Shown: positions 1 to 10,227 of the stretch, one piece after another | How the letters are laid out: each line of letters begins with the position of its first letter | Position numbering within the stretch: position 1 is the stretch's first letter | Assembly: GCF_043196875.1 (NCBI RefSeq) | Contig: NZ_JBEBMX010000012.1 | Coordinates: 1 to 64,000, forward strand | Source of the DNA: Saccharospirillum sp043196875 | Lineage (GTDB): Bacteria; Pseudomonadota; Gammaproteobacteria; Pseudomonadales; Natronospirillaceae | Direction of reading: 5' to 3' | DNA: 64,000 nucleotides | Position numbers and translations under genes: made by a program | Notes under the pieces: model-generated | Told to the model about the DNA's origin: nothing | Seen by the model: only the letters and a program-made list of their open reading frames with translations | Database searches by the model: none

Positions 1-31
1 TCCCCGTGTGAGAGTAGGTCATCGTCAAGCT
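1..31 (+). rRNA. rrf: 5S ribosomal RNA, 3' end only
   Basis: The first bases match the conserved 3' portion of bacterial 5S rRNA: the CCCCGTGTGAGAGTAGG stretch corresponds to the E. coli CCCCATGCGAGAGTAGG helix/loop region. The rest of the molecule, and presumably the whole rRNA operon, lies upstream of the window. The 3' boundary near base 31 is inferred from homology and from the terminator that follows. Confidence 0.85.
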
Positions 32-41
32 TTTAATACCG

Positions 42-71
42 CCCCGGGCCAGAGATGGTCCGGGGTTTTTT
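42..71 (+). terminator. Rho-independent terminator of the rRNA operon
   Basis: A 9-bp G+C-rich stem (42-50 pairing with 57-65, one G-T pair) with a 6-base loop is followed at once by six T residues. It lies about ten bases after the 5S end, as expected for the end of an rrn operon. Confidence 0.88.
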
Positions 72-104
72 ATTGCTTGGAGAACACAAGCACCACGATG
101 ACTC

Positions 105-160
105 GGCCGGCGCTCCGGGACTCTACGAACCGATGTGTCGGACCAACCGGGGCGCCGGCC
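105..160. repeat. Long inverted repeat between 5S remnants
   Basis: Bases 105-118 and 147-160 form a 14-bp inverted repeat with one mismatch that could pair as G-U. It has no T-run, so it is not a typical terminator. It sits between the real 5S end and a copied 5S tail at 176-196 and may be part of a decayed, duplicated rRNA spacer. Confidence 0.5.
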
Positions 161-175
161 GACGGAGTGCCGCCC

Positions 176-196
176 AGGTCATCGTCAAGCTTTTAA
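176..196 (+). repeat. Duplicated 5S rRNA tail fragment
   Basis: Twenty-one bases here are identical to bases 16-36, which are the 3' tail of the 5S gene and the first bases after it. No other part of a 5S gene is visible upstream, so this is a fragment, probably left by recombination between 5S copies. Confidence 0.75.
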
Positions 197-204
197 ATAA
201 ACAA

Positions 205-235
205 CCCCGTCCTGCCTAGCAGGGCGGGGTTTTTT
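205..235 (+). terminator. Second rho-independent terminator after the rRNA operon
   Basis: An 11-bp stem (205-215 with 219-229, one G-T pair) and a 3-base loop are followed by six T residues. It follows the copied 5S tail exactly as the first terminator follows the real 5S end, so the duplicated unit seems to include a terminator. Confidence 0.85.
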
Positions 236-500
236 ATTTTGAAAACCGGATGACGCAGTTTTACTGCTCCCTGGGGCCCATGTGACAGCCGCTGCACCGA
301 AGGTGCCCGGCTGGGGCGCGGAACGCGTCGCGCAGCGATGCCGAGCATGCTCGGCACCCCGAGTAGGTCAGGGCCTAACTAAGGGCTTCTATTGAGCTAT
401 TCATTTTTAGGCTTTTAATACCTACCCAGCTCAGAGCAGCCTCTAAGGGCGGCCTAGTGCCGCCCCACTCCCCAGGGTTGTTTTAGACGGACGTTCTGGT
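236..500. other. Non-coding spacer with hairpins and further 5S-like scraps
   Basis: No credible gene is present. The stretch holds a small hairpin (294-298 with 302-306), a perfect 18-base palindrome at 339-356, a ten-base match to the 5S end (361-370 equals 12-21), a twelve-base match to the post-5S spacer (411-422 equals 29-40), and a perfect 7-bp hairpin at 447-465. The matches in the same order suggest a third, strongly decayed copy of the 5S end. Confidence 0.5.
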
Positions 501-529
501 TTTTCAATGGCCTCGTTACTGGTTATACT
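501..529 (+). promoter_or_regulatory. Candidate sigma-70 promoter of the cytochrome c5 gene
   Basis: A -35 box TTTTCA (501-506; 4 of 6 consensus) and a -10 box TATACT (524-529; 5 of 6) are separated by 17 bases. Transcription would start near 536, giving a leader of about 30 bases before the start codon at 568. Confidence 0.45.
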
Positions 530-567
530 TGCGCCACCTTCGAATATCTAAAGATGCGGGTCCGATA

Positions 568-981
568 ATGAAAAAATTGCTAGTGCTGATGACCTTCACA
601 TTGTTGGCTGGCTTGGCCTGGGGCGAGTCTTACGAAGACCAGGTGCGGGACCGTTTGACGCCAGCCGGTAACGTTTGTATAGAAGGACAACCCTGTGAGA
701 CGGCTAATGTAGCGGCTGCCTCATCAGCGAGCGATGAGCCGATGAGTGGCGATCAGGTTTACAGCAATGTCTGTGCTGCTTGTCACGGTAGTGGTGTTTT
801 GAACGCGCCGCGCCTGGGTAATGCCGGTGATTGGGCTCCTCGCATCGAGAAAGGCGTTGATACGCTTTATAATCATGCCATCAATGGTTTCAACACCATG
901 CCAGCGAAAGGTGGTAATGGCAGCTTGAGCGATGAAGAAGTGGAAGCTGCTGTTGACCATATGCTGGCCGCTGTTCAGTAA
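568..981 (+). CDS. Cytochrome c5-type periplasmic monohaem cytochrome
   Basis: A small exported electron-transfer protein of 137 residues. A signal peptide (residues 1-19, positive MKK followed by a hydrophobic core) directs it to the periplasm. The single haem site is C69-A-A-C72-H73, and M111 in a TMPAKGG context is the likely second axial ligand, as in cytochrome c5 / class I cytochromes. Two extra cysteines (C37, C43) lie in the linker after the signal. An in-frame start 39 bases earlier would put a polar stretch before the signal peptide, so 568 is preferred. The gene stands alone between a promoter and a bidirectional terminator. Its redox partner cannot be read from the sequence. Confidence 0.88.
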   Translation: MKKLLVLMTFTLLAGLAWGESYEDQVRDRLTPAGNVCIEGQPCETANVAAASSASDEPMSGDQVYSNVCAACHGSGVLNAPRLGNAGDWAPRIEKGVDTLYNHAINGFNTMPAKGGNGSLSDEEVEAAVDHMLAAVQ

Positions 982-1001
982 TAGCCGGACCAGCAAGAAT
1001 T

Positions 1002-1027
1002 AAAAAGGCGACCTAGGGTCGCCTTTT
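1002..1027. terminator. Bidirectional terminator between convergent genes
   Basis: A 7-bp perfect stem (1007-1013 with 1017-1023) is flanked by five A residues on one side and five T residues on the other, so it can terminate the cytochrome gene on the plus strand and the GGDEF gene on the minus strand. Confidence 0.9.
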
Positions 1028-1953
1028 TAATGGTCGGAATAACCTTCCCAAACGACTCGATCACGCCCATCTGATTTAGCCTGATAAAGAGCCTTATCAG
1101 CCCTGGCTAATAGTTCATCAGGTGCAACCTCACCAGGACGACAGCTGATGCCGCCAATGGATAAGGTAAGACGGAAATCCGGTTCGAAACCAGACCAGTG
1201 ATGTTGGCTGATCGTTTCACGAATCCGGTTTGCGATGCGTAATCCTTCCTCAGCCTGGGTGTCCGGAAGGAAGACGGCAAACTCTTCGCCGCCGATACGG
1301 GCGGCATGGTCATAAGGGCGCAGTAGTTCGGGAAGCAGGTGACTAAATTCCTTCAGTACCTGGTCGCCACTGGCATGACCGAAGTTGTCGTTAATCGATT
1401 TAAAAAAATCCAGATCAATCATCAGCAGGCTTGAGTCATTGGCTAGCGATTCGCTCTGTGCCAGAGTTCGGTGCAATTCCTCTAAGAAAAAGCGACGATT
1501 ATGCAGGCCGGTCAAGTCGTCGTGGCTCACTAATTCTTCAAGTTGGCGCTTGGTTTCGACCAGTTGCAATTCGAGCCGTTTTTGGCGGGTATTTTCGGTG
1601 GCTTGAAAGACCAGACAGCCGGACGGGTGACGGTATTCGGAGCATAGAAACCAGCGCCCATCGCGGGTATCCATTTCAAAGGTGCGGTAGTCGCTAAACT
1701 GACGTTTCTGGCGTGCAGATTCAAGCCAGGCTTCTATGTCATCAGTATCAATCGCCAGGGTGCCGTTTTCATAGTAGGAATGACGCATGACGTCATACCA
1801 GGAGCGGCCCAGCACGTTCTCGATCGGTAAGTTGAATAGCTGAGCACAGGCCGGATTACAATAAATCAGGCGATCCTGCTGGTCGCAAATATTGATCCCG
1901 ACCTGAGTTGCTTCCAGAGTCTCGTTCAGTATTGTCTGAACATCCATTTCCAT
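1027..1953 (-). CDS. PAS-GGDEF diguanylate cyclase
   Basis: Predicted to make cyclic di-GMP from two GTP. Residues about 8-125 form a PAS sensor domain and residues about 143-305 a GGDEF domain, opened by DDLTGLHNRR. The active-site motif is GGEEF at 221-225. An inhibitory-site RxxD (RPYD, 212-215) sits exactly five residues before it, so product feedback inhibition is expected. There is no transmembrane segment, so the enzyme is cytoplasmic and the PAS domain probably senses an internal cue. There are two possible starts two codons apart and no clear ribosome binding site for either; the longer form (308 residues) is given. It is convergent with the cytochrome gene. Confidence 0.9.
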   Translation of the reverse strand: MEMDVQTILNETLEATQVGINICDQQDRLIYCNPACAQLFNLPIENVLGRSWYDVMRHSYYENGTLAIDTDDIEAWLESARQKRQFSDYRTFEMDTRDGRWFLCSEYRHPSGCLVFQATENTRQKRLELQLVETKRQLEELVSHDDLTGLHNRRFFLEELHRTLAQSESLANDSSLLMIDLDFFKSINDNFGHASGDQVLKEFSHLLPELLRPYDHAARIGGEEFAVFLPDTQAEEGLRIANRIRETISQHHWSGFEPDFRLTLSIGGISCRPGEVAPDELLARADKALYQAKSDGRDRVVWEGYSDH

Positions 1954-2153
1954 GCAGCCGCGACATCATTAACTTGCAATCAAGCATAGATCACCTTTGG
2001 CCAGTCGTCCTTAGCTGCGCTTCAAATATTCTGAAGACCAGAGTCAGGATGTTCTGCTGTGATTATGGCGTCACCGAACTAATATCTAGACTAACTATCA
2101 CTGGTTTAAATGTATCAATCAGCATGCATTAGGGTGCTGAAGCGAGGGTTTTC

Positions 2154-3149
2154 ATGGGTCTTTTGGTTAACGGTCAATGGCAGGATCGCTGGTATGACAC
2201 CAGCAAAACAGGCGGGAAATTTCAGCGTGAAGATGCGTATTTCCGCAATTGGGTAACCGCTGATGGTGAACCGGGGCCATCCGGGCGAGGCGGCTTCAAG
2301 GCGGAGTCCGGGCGCTACCACCTGTATGTTTCCATGGCCTGTCCCTGGGCGCATCGCGCTTTGATTTTTCGTAAGCTGAAAGGGCTTGAGTCGCATATCG
2401 GTTTGTCGGTAGTTCATCCGGATATGCTGGAGGAAGGCTGGGTCTATGATGGTCCTGAGTTGCCTGATTCGACAGCGATCGGTGACGATCTATATGGTCT
2501 TAAACGCCATTACGAACTCTATTTGCGCGCTAAAGACGATTACACCGGGCGTGTAACGGTTCCGGTGTTGTGGGATAAAGCGCAACAAACCATTGCCAGC
2601 AACGAAAGTGCGGAAATCATCCGCATGTTTAATTCCGCCTTTGATGGCATTACCGGTAATACACTGGATTACTATCCTGAACCGCTGCGCGACACCATCG
2701 ATTCGGTCAACGAGCGTGTCTATCACACGGTCAACAACGGCGTTTACAAAGCCGGCTTCGCGACCACTCAGGCGGCCTATGAAGCGGCTTTTGATGAGCT
2801 GTTCGACAGCCTGGACTGGTTGGAAGAACGATTGTCACAACAGCGCTACCTGGCAGGTGATCAGATTACCGAGGCGGATTGGCGACTGTTCACGACGCTG
2901 GTTCGTTTTGATGCTGTTTACGTCGGACACTTTAAATGCAATCTGCGTCGTATTGCCGACTATCCCAACCTGCAGAACTATGTCCGCGATCTGTATCAGC
3001 AGCCCGGCATCGCCGAAACGGTGGACATCGTGCACATCAAGCGGCATTACTACTACAGTCACGACACCATCAACCCACATCGTGTGGTCCCCAAAGGACC
3101 ACAGCTGAGCTTTGATGCCCCTCACGACCGGGATCGTTTTAACGGCTAA
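2154..3149 (+). CDS. yqjG: Glutathionyl-hydroquinone reductase (YqjG/ECM4 family)
   Basis: Predicted to remove glutathione from glutathionyl-hydroquinones using a second glutathione. The N-terminal thioredoxin-like domain carries the xi-class catalytic motif C63-P-W-A, with the cysteine at the same position as in E. coli YqjG. The C-terminal helical GST domain covers roughly residues 170-300. The length of 331 residues is close to the 328 of E. coli. A GAGGG ribosome binding site lies about six bases before the ATG. The gene stands alone; lgt follows after 85 bases. It most likely protects the cell from quinones and aromatic electrophiles. Confidence 0.92.
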   Translation: MGLLVNGQWQDRWYDTSKTGGKFQREDAYFRNWVTADGEPGPSGRGGFKAESGRYHLYVSMACPWAHRALIFRKLKGLESHIGLSVVHPDMLEEGWVYDGPELPDSTAIGDDLYGLKRHYELYLRAKDDYTGRVTVPVLWDKAQQTIASNESAEIIRMFNSAFDGITGNTLDYYPEPLRDTIDSVNERVYHTVNNGVYKAGFATTQAAYEAAFDELFDSLDWLEERLSQQRYLAGDQITEADWRLFTTLVRFDAVYVGHFKCNLRRIADYPNLQNYVRDLYQQPGIAETVDIVHIKRHYYYSHDTINPHRVVPKGPQLSFDAPHDRDRFNG

Positions 3150-3234
3150 ATACCGGTTCTGGCTGAAGGCGGCAGTCATAGGAGCGCCATAGCGGCTCTG
3201 GTATGATGCCGTCTTCAGTGTCGAGGACTTGCCG

Positions 3235-4059
3235 ATGATTCACCCGCAATTTGATCCGGTTGCGCTGCACATCTGGGGGCCTATCCAGGTGCAGTGGTAT
3301 GGTTTGATGTACCTGCTTGGTTTTGTGGCCGGGCTCTATTTGGGCATCTGGCGTGCCAAGCGCCAAAGTTGGCGTGGTTTTACCCCCGAACAAGTCAGTG
3401 ACCTGCTGTTTTATATCGTGCTCGGCATCGTCCTTGGTGGCCGTATCGGCTATGTCCTGTTCTACCATCTGGATCTGTTTTTCCAGAACCCGCTCTACCT
3501 GATCCGTATCTGGGATGGCGGCATGAGTTTCCATGGCGGCTTTATCGGTGTGGCTGTTGCTGTGGTGTTGTTTGCCCGGCGCCGCAAGATGGCGATCTTC
3601 ACCGTGGGTGATTTCGTTGCGCCACTGGTTCCGCCCGGACTGTTCTTTGGTCGCTTGGGCAATTTTATTAATGGCGAACTCTGGGGCCGGCCGACCGATG
3701 CTCCCTGGGGCATGATTTTTCCGCAAGTCGATGGTCTGACGCGGCACCCGTCGCAGCTCTATCAGATGGCTGGCGAAGGTCTGTTGTTGTTTCTGGTGCT
3801 TTGGTGGTTCAGCCGTAAACCGCGTCCGCGTATGGCGGTATCGGGCTTCTTTATGGTGGGCTACGGGGTATTGCGCATCGCTGCTGAATTCTTCCGTGAG
3901 CCGGATGCGCATCTGGGCTTCCAGGCATTGGGCTTCGTCACTCAGGGCATGTTGCTGTCGGTTCCGATGATTCTGATAGGTGTGTTTATGTTGATTTGGG
4001 CCTATCGGCATCCACGTTATGAAACCGACACCATGGAGAAAAAAGGCAAGCGCGCATGA
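3235..4059 (+). CDS. lgt: Prolipoprotein diacylglyceryl transferase
   Basis: An inner-membrane enzyme that moves diacylglyceryl from phosphatidylglycerol to the lipobox cysteine of prelipoproteins, the first step of lipoprotein maturation. The 274-residue protein has about seven membrane segments, the HGG motif near residue 100, and the Lgt signature FGRLGNFINGE. ATG at 3235 is preferred to an in-frame TTG two codons earlier because a GAGG site (3223-3226) is eight bases before the ATG. It overlaps thyA by four bases (ATGA), so the two are translationally coupled, an arrangement common in gammaproteobacteria. Confidence 0.96.
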   Translation: MIHPQFDPVALHIWGPIQVQWYGLMYLLGFVAGLYLGIWRAKRQSWRGFTPEQVSDLLFYIVLGIVLGGRIGYVLFYHLDLFFQNPLYLIRIWDGGMSFHGGFIGVAVAVVLFARRRKMAIFTVGDFVAPLVPPGLFFGRLGNFINGELWGRPTDAPWGMIFPQVDGLTRHPSQLYQMAGEGLLLFLVLWWFSRKPRPRMAVSGFFMVGYGVLRIAAEFFREPDAHLGFQALGFVTQGMLLSVPMILIGVFMLIWAYRHPRYETDTMEKKGKRA

Positions 4060-4850
4060 AGCAATACCTGGATCTTATTCGTCACATCAAGGCCCACGGC
4101 GCTACTAAAGAAGACCGCACTGGTGTCGGCACCACCAGTGTGTTCGGCTACCAGATGCGTTTCGATTTGCAGCAGGGTTTTCCGCTGGTCACCACCAAGA
4201 AATTGCACCTGCGCTCAATCATCCACGAACTGCTGTGGTTTCTTAGCGGCGACACCAATATTCATTATTTAAAAGAAAACGGTGTACGAATCTGGGATGA
4301 GTGGGCTGATGAAAACGGCGATCTGGGTCCGGTTTACGGTCAGCAGTGGCGCAGCTGGCGTACGCCCGATGGTGACACCATTGACCAGATCAGCCAGGTT
4401 TTGAATACCCTGAAAACCAATCCGGACAGTCGCCGTATGTTGGTCGTGGCTTATAACCCGGCCGATGTCGACCGTATGGCATTACCGCCCTGCCACAGCC
4501 TGTTCCAGTTTTATGTCGCCGATGGCCGGCTCAGTTGCCAGCTTTATCAACGCTCCTGTGATGTCTTTTTGGGGCTGCCCTTTAACATCGCTTCTTATGC
4601 ACTGCTGACTCATATGGTGGCGCAACAGGCTGGCCTGGAGGTCGGTGATTTTGTCTGGAGCGGCGGCGATGTGCATATCTACTCCAATCATGCAGAGCAA
4701 ACCGATCTGCAGCTGACTCGCGAACCCTATCCGTTGCCACGCTTGTCGATTAAGCGCAAACCGGACAGTCTGTTTGACTATCGATTCGAAGATTTCGAAA
4801 TTGTCGACTATCAGGCGCACCCGCACATCAAAGGCGAGGTGGCCGTTTGA
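4056..4850 (+). CDS. thyA: Thymidylate synthase
   Basis: Converts dUMP to dTMP with methylene-tetrahydrofolate. It is 264 residues long, exactly as in E. coli, with the nucleophile C146 in the LPPCHSLFQFYV motif. The DRTGVGT phosphate-binding loop near the N-terminus and the C-terminal IKGEVAV tail are also present. The start codon lies inside the lgt stop codon (ATGA), so expression is coupled to lgt. Confidence 0.98.
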   Translation: MKQYLDLIRHIKAHGATKEDRTGVGTTSVFGYQMRFDLQQGFPLVTTKKLHLRSIIHELLWFLSGDTNIHYLKENGVRIWDEWADENGDLGPVYGQQWRSWRTPDGDTIDQISQVLNTLKTNPDSRRMLVVAYNPADVDRMALPPCHSLFQFYVADGRLSCQLYQRSCDVFLGLPFNIASYALLTHMVAQQAGLEVGDFVWSGGDVHIYSNHAEQTDLQLTREPYPLPRLSIKRKPDSLFDYRFEDFEIVDYQAHPHIKGEVAV

Positions 4851-4879
4851 CGTCGGGCACTGCCCGCTGAAGGACCTTC

Positions 4880-7285
4880 ATGTCTCAGTACGATCCCGCT
4901 TCCTTGCGTCCGTTGGCGGCGCATCAGCTCAAAGCTCAGGTTGATCTGAGCCATCTGAATATCGAAACCACTGCAGACCTGGAGGGAAGTAGTGGGTTTC
5001 TGGGGCAACCACGCGCTAAAGAGTCCCTAGAATTCGGCATCGCCATGCGCGGCACCGGATACAATCTTTATGTGATGGGGGAGTCAGGCACCGGGCGTCA
5101 GTCGCTGGTGTCCAACTATGTCAAAGATTTGGCTGAAAGCCAGGCGGCGCCATCCGAATGGGCCTACATCAATAATTTTGAAACGCCGCGGGAACCGATG
5201 ACGCTGGAGCTGCCGGCGGCCCGGGGTGAGGATCTGGCGAAGGCGATCAACAGCTTTATCGAAGATTTGATGGACACCTTTCCGGCGGCTTTTGAGAACC
5301 CGACATATCAGCGCAAACGCACCGCGCTGGATCGCGATTTCAATCAAAAATACGACGCCGCCATGGCAACGGTTGAACGCTTTGCCAATCAGCAGGATGT
5401 GGCTGTTGTTTCCGACTCAAACAGCGTGATGTTGTTGCCAGTCATAGATGGCAAAGCGCTCGATGAAACTGAATTCGCTCAATTGCCAGAAGACCTGCGT
5501 GGTGAGTTCCAAAAGCGCATCAGTGAAATTGAAGAATATCTTAATGAACAACTGCTCGAACTGCCGACCTGGCGACGTAACACCTCGGAACAGCTGCGTC
5601 AGCTGAACACAGAAACCGTGCAGCAGGCGATTAAGCCGATGCTCAAAGAGTTGGAAGTTAAATACCAAAGCCAACTCAGCGTGTTGCGTTATTTGCGGGC
5701 CATAAAAACCCATCTGCCGCCATTGATTCTGGAACTTTATGCCGATGAGCTGGGCTTGGAAGCGCGCAGCGACCAGGAACGCAAACAGGCGTTGCAGGCC
5801 TACCTGAAACCGAACCTGTTAACACAGCGTGAAATGAACGCCGGCGTGCCGGTGGTTTATGAAATGCTGCCGACCTACCAAAATCTTTTTGGCCGTATCG
5901 AATACGCCACTCAGCAGGGAATGCCGGTTACCAATTTTCAATTAATTCGCCCGGGCAGTTTGCTTAAAGCCAACGGCGGTTATTTGATTTTGGATGCTGA
6001 AAAATTACTGATTGAGCCCTTTGCCTGGGATGCATTAAAACTCGCTCTAAAAACGCGCGAGTTGAAAATGGAGTCGCCCTTTATCGATGCCAGTTTGATG
6101 CACTCGGTGACGCTCAGCCCGCAAAGTATTCCGCTGAATGTGAAGATTATTTTGCTCGGTTCGCGCGATATTTATTACCAGTTGCAGGAATGGGATCCGG
6201 AGTTTAATGAACTGTTCCGAGTGCCGGTCGATTTCGATAATTTTATTCCGCGTAATCAGGAAACGGTCGATAACCTTATTTTGCGCATCAAGGCCTATGG
6301 TGAAGATAAGGGTCTGCGTCCTCTAACACGCAGCGCCTTGGAGCGGTTGATTGAATACAGCCTGCGCGAGGCGGAGCATCAAGGTCGACTCTCTGCTCAG
6401 GTGATCAAAGTATTCAAGGTTTTTGCTGAGGCGGATTTCCTGTGTCGTCACGATGAAGCCAAGGTGATCGATTACGAACACGTTGAACGGGCGTTAACGG
6501 CAGCGGAGTATCGTAACGGCCGCATTGCCGATCAGATGCTGACCGAAATTCAGGAAGGCACTGTACTGATTGATACCACGGGCGAACGCGTCGGTTGTGT
6601 TAATGGCCTTACTGTTATGGAAATTGGTGAAAGCCGTTTTGGTTCGCCAGCACGTATCACCGCCACCGTTCATGTCGGCGCCAAAGGCGTGGTCGATATC
6701 GAGCGTGAAGTTGAACTCGGTCAGGCCATTCACTCCAAAGGTGTGATGATTCTCAGCGGCTTTTTGGGCCACGATTTCGGTCGCCGTTTTCCGTTGACCT
6801 TGTCGGCGCACATAGCCATGGAACAAAGCTACGGTCATGTCGATGGTGACAGCGCCACCGTGGCTGAATATTGTGCGCTGCTGTCGTCCATCGCTCAGGC
6901 TCCGGTGCAGCAATGTCTGGCGATAACCGGCTCGATGAATCAGCTCGGTGAAGTCCAGGCCGTCGGTGGTATCAATGAAAAAATCGAAGGATTTTTCAAA
7001 CTGTGCGAGCAGCGCGGTTTAACCGGCCAGGAAGGCGTTATTATTCCGGCGGACAATCTTAAGCATCTGATGTTGCGTAAATCGGTAATCGATGCCGTTG
7101 CAGCCGGTCAATTCCGTATTCTGGCGGTGCGACATGTGTACCAGGCGCTGGAGCTGTTAACCGGTCAGACGCCTGGCCAGATGGACAGTGGTGGTCTGTT
7201 TCCGAAAGACAGCGTCAATGGTCGCGCTCAGGCGGCGCTTAAACAGCTGTTCGAGAATTATCAGGAGACCGATGAAGATGGCTGA
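4880..7285 (+). CDS. Lon-family ATP-dependent protease (LonB/YcbZ-like, AAA_32 plus S16)
   Basis: An 801-residue cytoplasmic protease-like protein. An N-terminal AAA_32-type ATPase region precedes a C-terminal Lon protease domain (about 570-770) with the Ser-Lys dyad: S658 in DGDSATVAE and K701 in GGINEKIEGF, the same 43-residue spacing as in E. coli Lon. The phosphate loop at 67-75 reads GESGTGRQS, with Arg-Gln where Lys-Ser/Thr is usual, so ATP binding may be altered. The AAGGA binding site (4870-4874) lies inside a dyad (4868-4880) that could expose it in a small hairpin loop. The gene is 29 bases after thyA. Substrates are unknown. Confidence 0.9.
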   Translation: MSQYDPASLRPLAAHQLKAQVDLSHLNIETTADLEGSSGFLGQPRAKESLEFGIAMRGTGYNLYVMGESGTGRQSLVSNYVKDLAESQAAPSEWAYINNFETPREPMTLELPAARGEDLAKAINSFIEDLMDTFPAAFENPTYQRKRTALDRDFNQKYDAAMATVERFANQQDVAVVSDSNSVMLLPVIDGKALDETEFAQLPEDLRGEFQKRISEIEEYLNEQLLELPTWRRNTSEQLRQLNTETVQQAIKPMLKELEVKYQSQLSVLRYLRAIKTHLPPLILELYADELGLEARSDQERKQALQAYLKPNLLTQREMNAGVPVVYEMLPTYQNLFGRIEYATQQGMPVTNFQLIRPGSLLKANGGYLILDAEKLLIEPFAWDALKLALKTRELKMESPFIDASLMHSVTLSPQSIPLNVKIILLGSRDIYYQLQEWDPEFNELFRVPVDFDNFIPRNQETVDNLILRIKAYGEDKGLRPLTRSALERLIEYSLREAEHQGRLSAQVIKVFKVFAEADFLCRHDEAKVIDYEHVERALTAAEYRNGRIADQMLTEIQEGTVLIDTTGERVGCVNGLTVMEIGESRFGSPARITATVHVGAKGVVDIEREVELGQAIHSKGVMILSGFLGHDFGRRFPLTLSAHIAMEQSYGHVDGDSATVAEYCALLSSIAQAPVQQCLAITGSMNQLGEVQAVGGINEKIEGFFKLCEQRGLTGQEGVIIPADNLKHLMLRKSVIDAVAAGQFRILAVRHVYQALELLTGQTPGQMDSGGLFPKDSVNGRAQAALKQLFENYQETDEDG

Positions 7286-7328
7286 GCGGCTTTGGTGCTA
7301 GGCAAAGCGATGATGCCGTCTTAAGCTG

Positions 7329-7353
7329 AATGCCTGGCTGGTTGCCGGGCATT
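7329..7353 (+). terminator. Weak hairpin after the Lon-like gene
   Basis: AATGCC and GGCATT arms with partly paired inner bases form a stem in the 164-base gap before acs. There is no T-run, so termination here is doubtful. I see no clear promoter for acs in the gap, although one is expected. Confidence 0.3.
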
Positions 7354-7449
7354 AAATGCGAATCGACTAATGTCTCATTGTGAGTCGACAACGCAACACA
7401 ACAATGTAGTCCCTAAGACTGAATTTAGAACAAAAACAGGGGAAATAAA

Positions 7450-9396
<1,947 letters not shown>

Positions 9397-9431
9397 ACCG
9401 CGCCCTGCCGGAGCCTACTCCGGCCCATCGA

Positions 9432-9457
9432 AGCCCGGCCTGGCCGGGCTTTTTTTG
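9432..9457 (+). terminator. Rho-independent terminator of acs
   Basis: A perfect 8-bp G+C-rich stem (9432-9439 with 9443-9450) and a 3-base loop are followed by a run of T residues. Confidence 0.92.
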
Positions 9458-9518
9458 TGCCACGGTTCACACTTGGTGAAAAAAGCGTCAAACTGCGTCC
9501 GAACGAAAACAACAATAT

Positions 9519-9552
9519 AGAACGGTGATGGCTAGGTTTTGTGCACCGTTCT
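9519..9552 (+). promoter_or_regulatory. Inverted repeat in the leader of the CrbR-like gene
   Basis: AGAACGGTG (9519-9527) and CACCGTTCT (9544-9552) form a perfect 9-bp dyad with a 16-base spacer, ending 17 bases before the start codon at 9570. It could be a protein-binding operator or an mRNA hairpin next to the ribosome binding site. Confidence 0.45.
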
Positions 9553-9569
9553 GCGCCAGGAAATCATTG

Positions 9570-10226
9570 ATGTCTTACCAGTTACTTATTGCTGATGATC
9601 ATCCGTTGTTCCGCGATGCTTTAACCATGGCGTTACAGACCGGAGAGCTGGCGGACTGCCGTATCGAACTGGCTTCAACGCTTGATGAAACCCGCGAACG
9701 GCTCAGTGCCGGCAACGAATATGACCTTTTGTTGCTCGATCTGCGCATGCCCGGCAGCGAAGGGTTCTTTGGTCTGGTTCAGATTCGTAAGGAATTTCCC
9801 GAGGTGCCACTGGTGGTTATTTCTGGCAGTGATGACCCGGTAATCGTGGCTCGAACCCGCGCCCTGGGTGCTTTGGGTTTTATCGCTAAATCGACTTCGA
9901 CCAGGGATATTCAGGCTGCGGTAGCGCGAGTCTTGGCCGGAGATGAAGTCTGGCCGGAAGGCTTGCCGGAGCGCGAGGACGACGCCGAAATAGCCGACAT
10001 CGCCCAGCGCATTCAAGACCTCACCGACCAGCAATTACGAGTCTTGCAGCAGTTGCAACGTGGCCGGCTGAATAAGCAGATCGCCTATGATCTGAGTATC
10101 TCTGAAGCCACCGTTAAAGCGCATGTCACGGCTATCTTCCGTAAGCTGGGGGTGCTCAACCGCACTCAGGCGGTCATCCTGGCTAACCGTTTGGCGATGG
10201 AAGCGGACCCCTCTCTGCCTGGCTGA
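9570..10226 (+). CDS. crbR: LuxR/NarL-type response regulator, CrbR/ErdR-like
   Basis: A 218-residue two-component regulator. The receiver domain (1-120) has the acidic pair D9/D10 and the phosphoacceptor D57 in LLLLDLRMPG. The C-terminal half is a LuxR helix-turn-helix (about 148-210) with the typical GRLNKQIAYDLSISEATVKAH pattern. ATG 9570 is chosen over an in-frame ATG 45 bases earlier because the receiver fold starts at once and an AGG site lies nine bases before it. It stops one base short of the convergent sensor-kinase gene and lies just after acs. This is the arrangement of the CrbS/CrbR (MxtR/ErdR) system, which activates acs in Vibrio and Pseudomonas, so acs is the likely target. 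Confidence 0.85.
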   Translation: MSYQLLIADDHPLFRDALTMALQTGELADCRIELASTLDETRERLSAGNEYDLLLLDLRMPGSEGFFGLVQIRKEFPEVPLVVISGSDDPVIVARTRALGALGFIAKSTSTRDIQAAVARVLAGDEVWPEGLPEREDDAEIADIAQRIQDLTDQQLRVLQQLQRGRLNKQIAYDLSISEATVKAHVTAIFRKLGVLNRTQAVILANRLAMEADPSLPG

Positions 10227-10227
10227 A

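Noticed and set aside
105..240. Possible tRNA after the 5S gene
   Set aside because: rRNA operons sometimes end with tRNAs, but no cloverleaf, TTC-loop or CCA end can be drawn here.
3139..4011. Long open frame on the minus strand opposite lgt
   Set aside because: It lies fully antisense to lgt, has low-complexity His/Gln/Arg-rich composition, and no recognisable domain; it is a codon-bias shadow.
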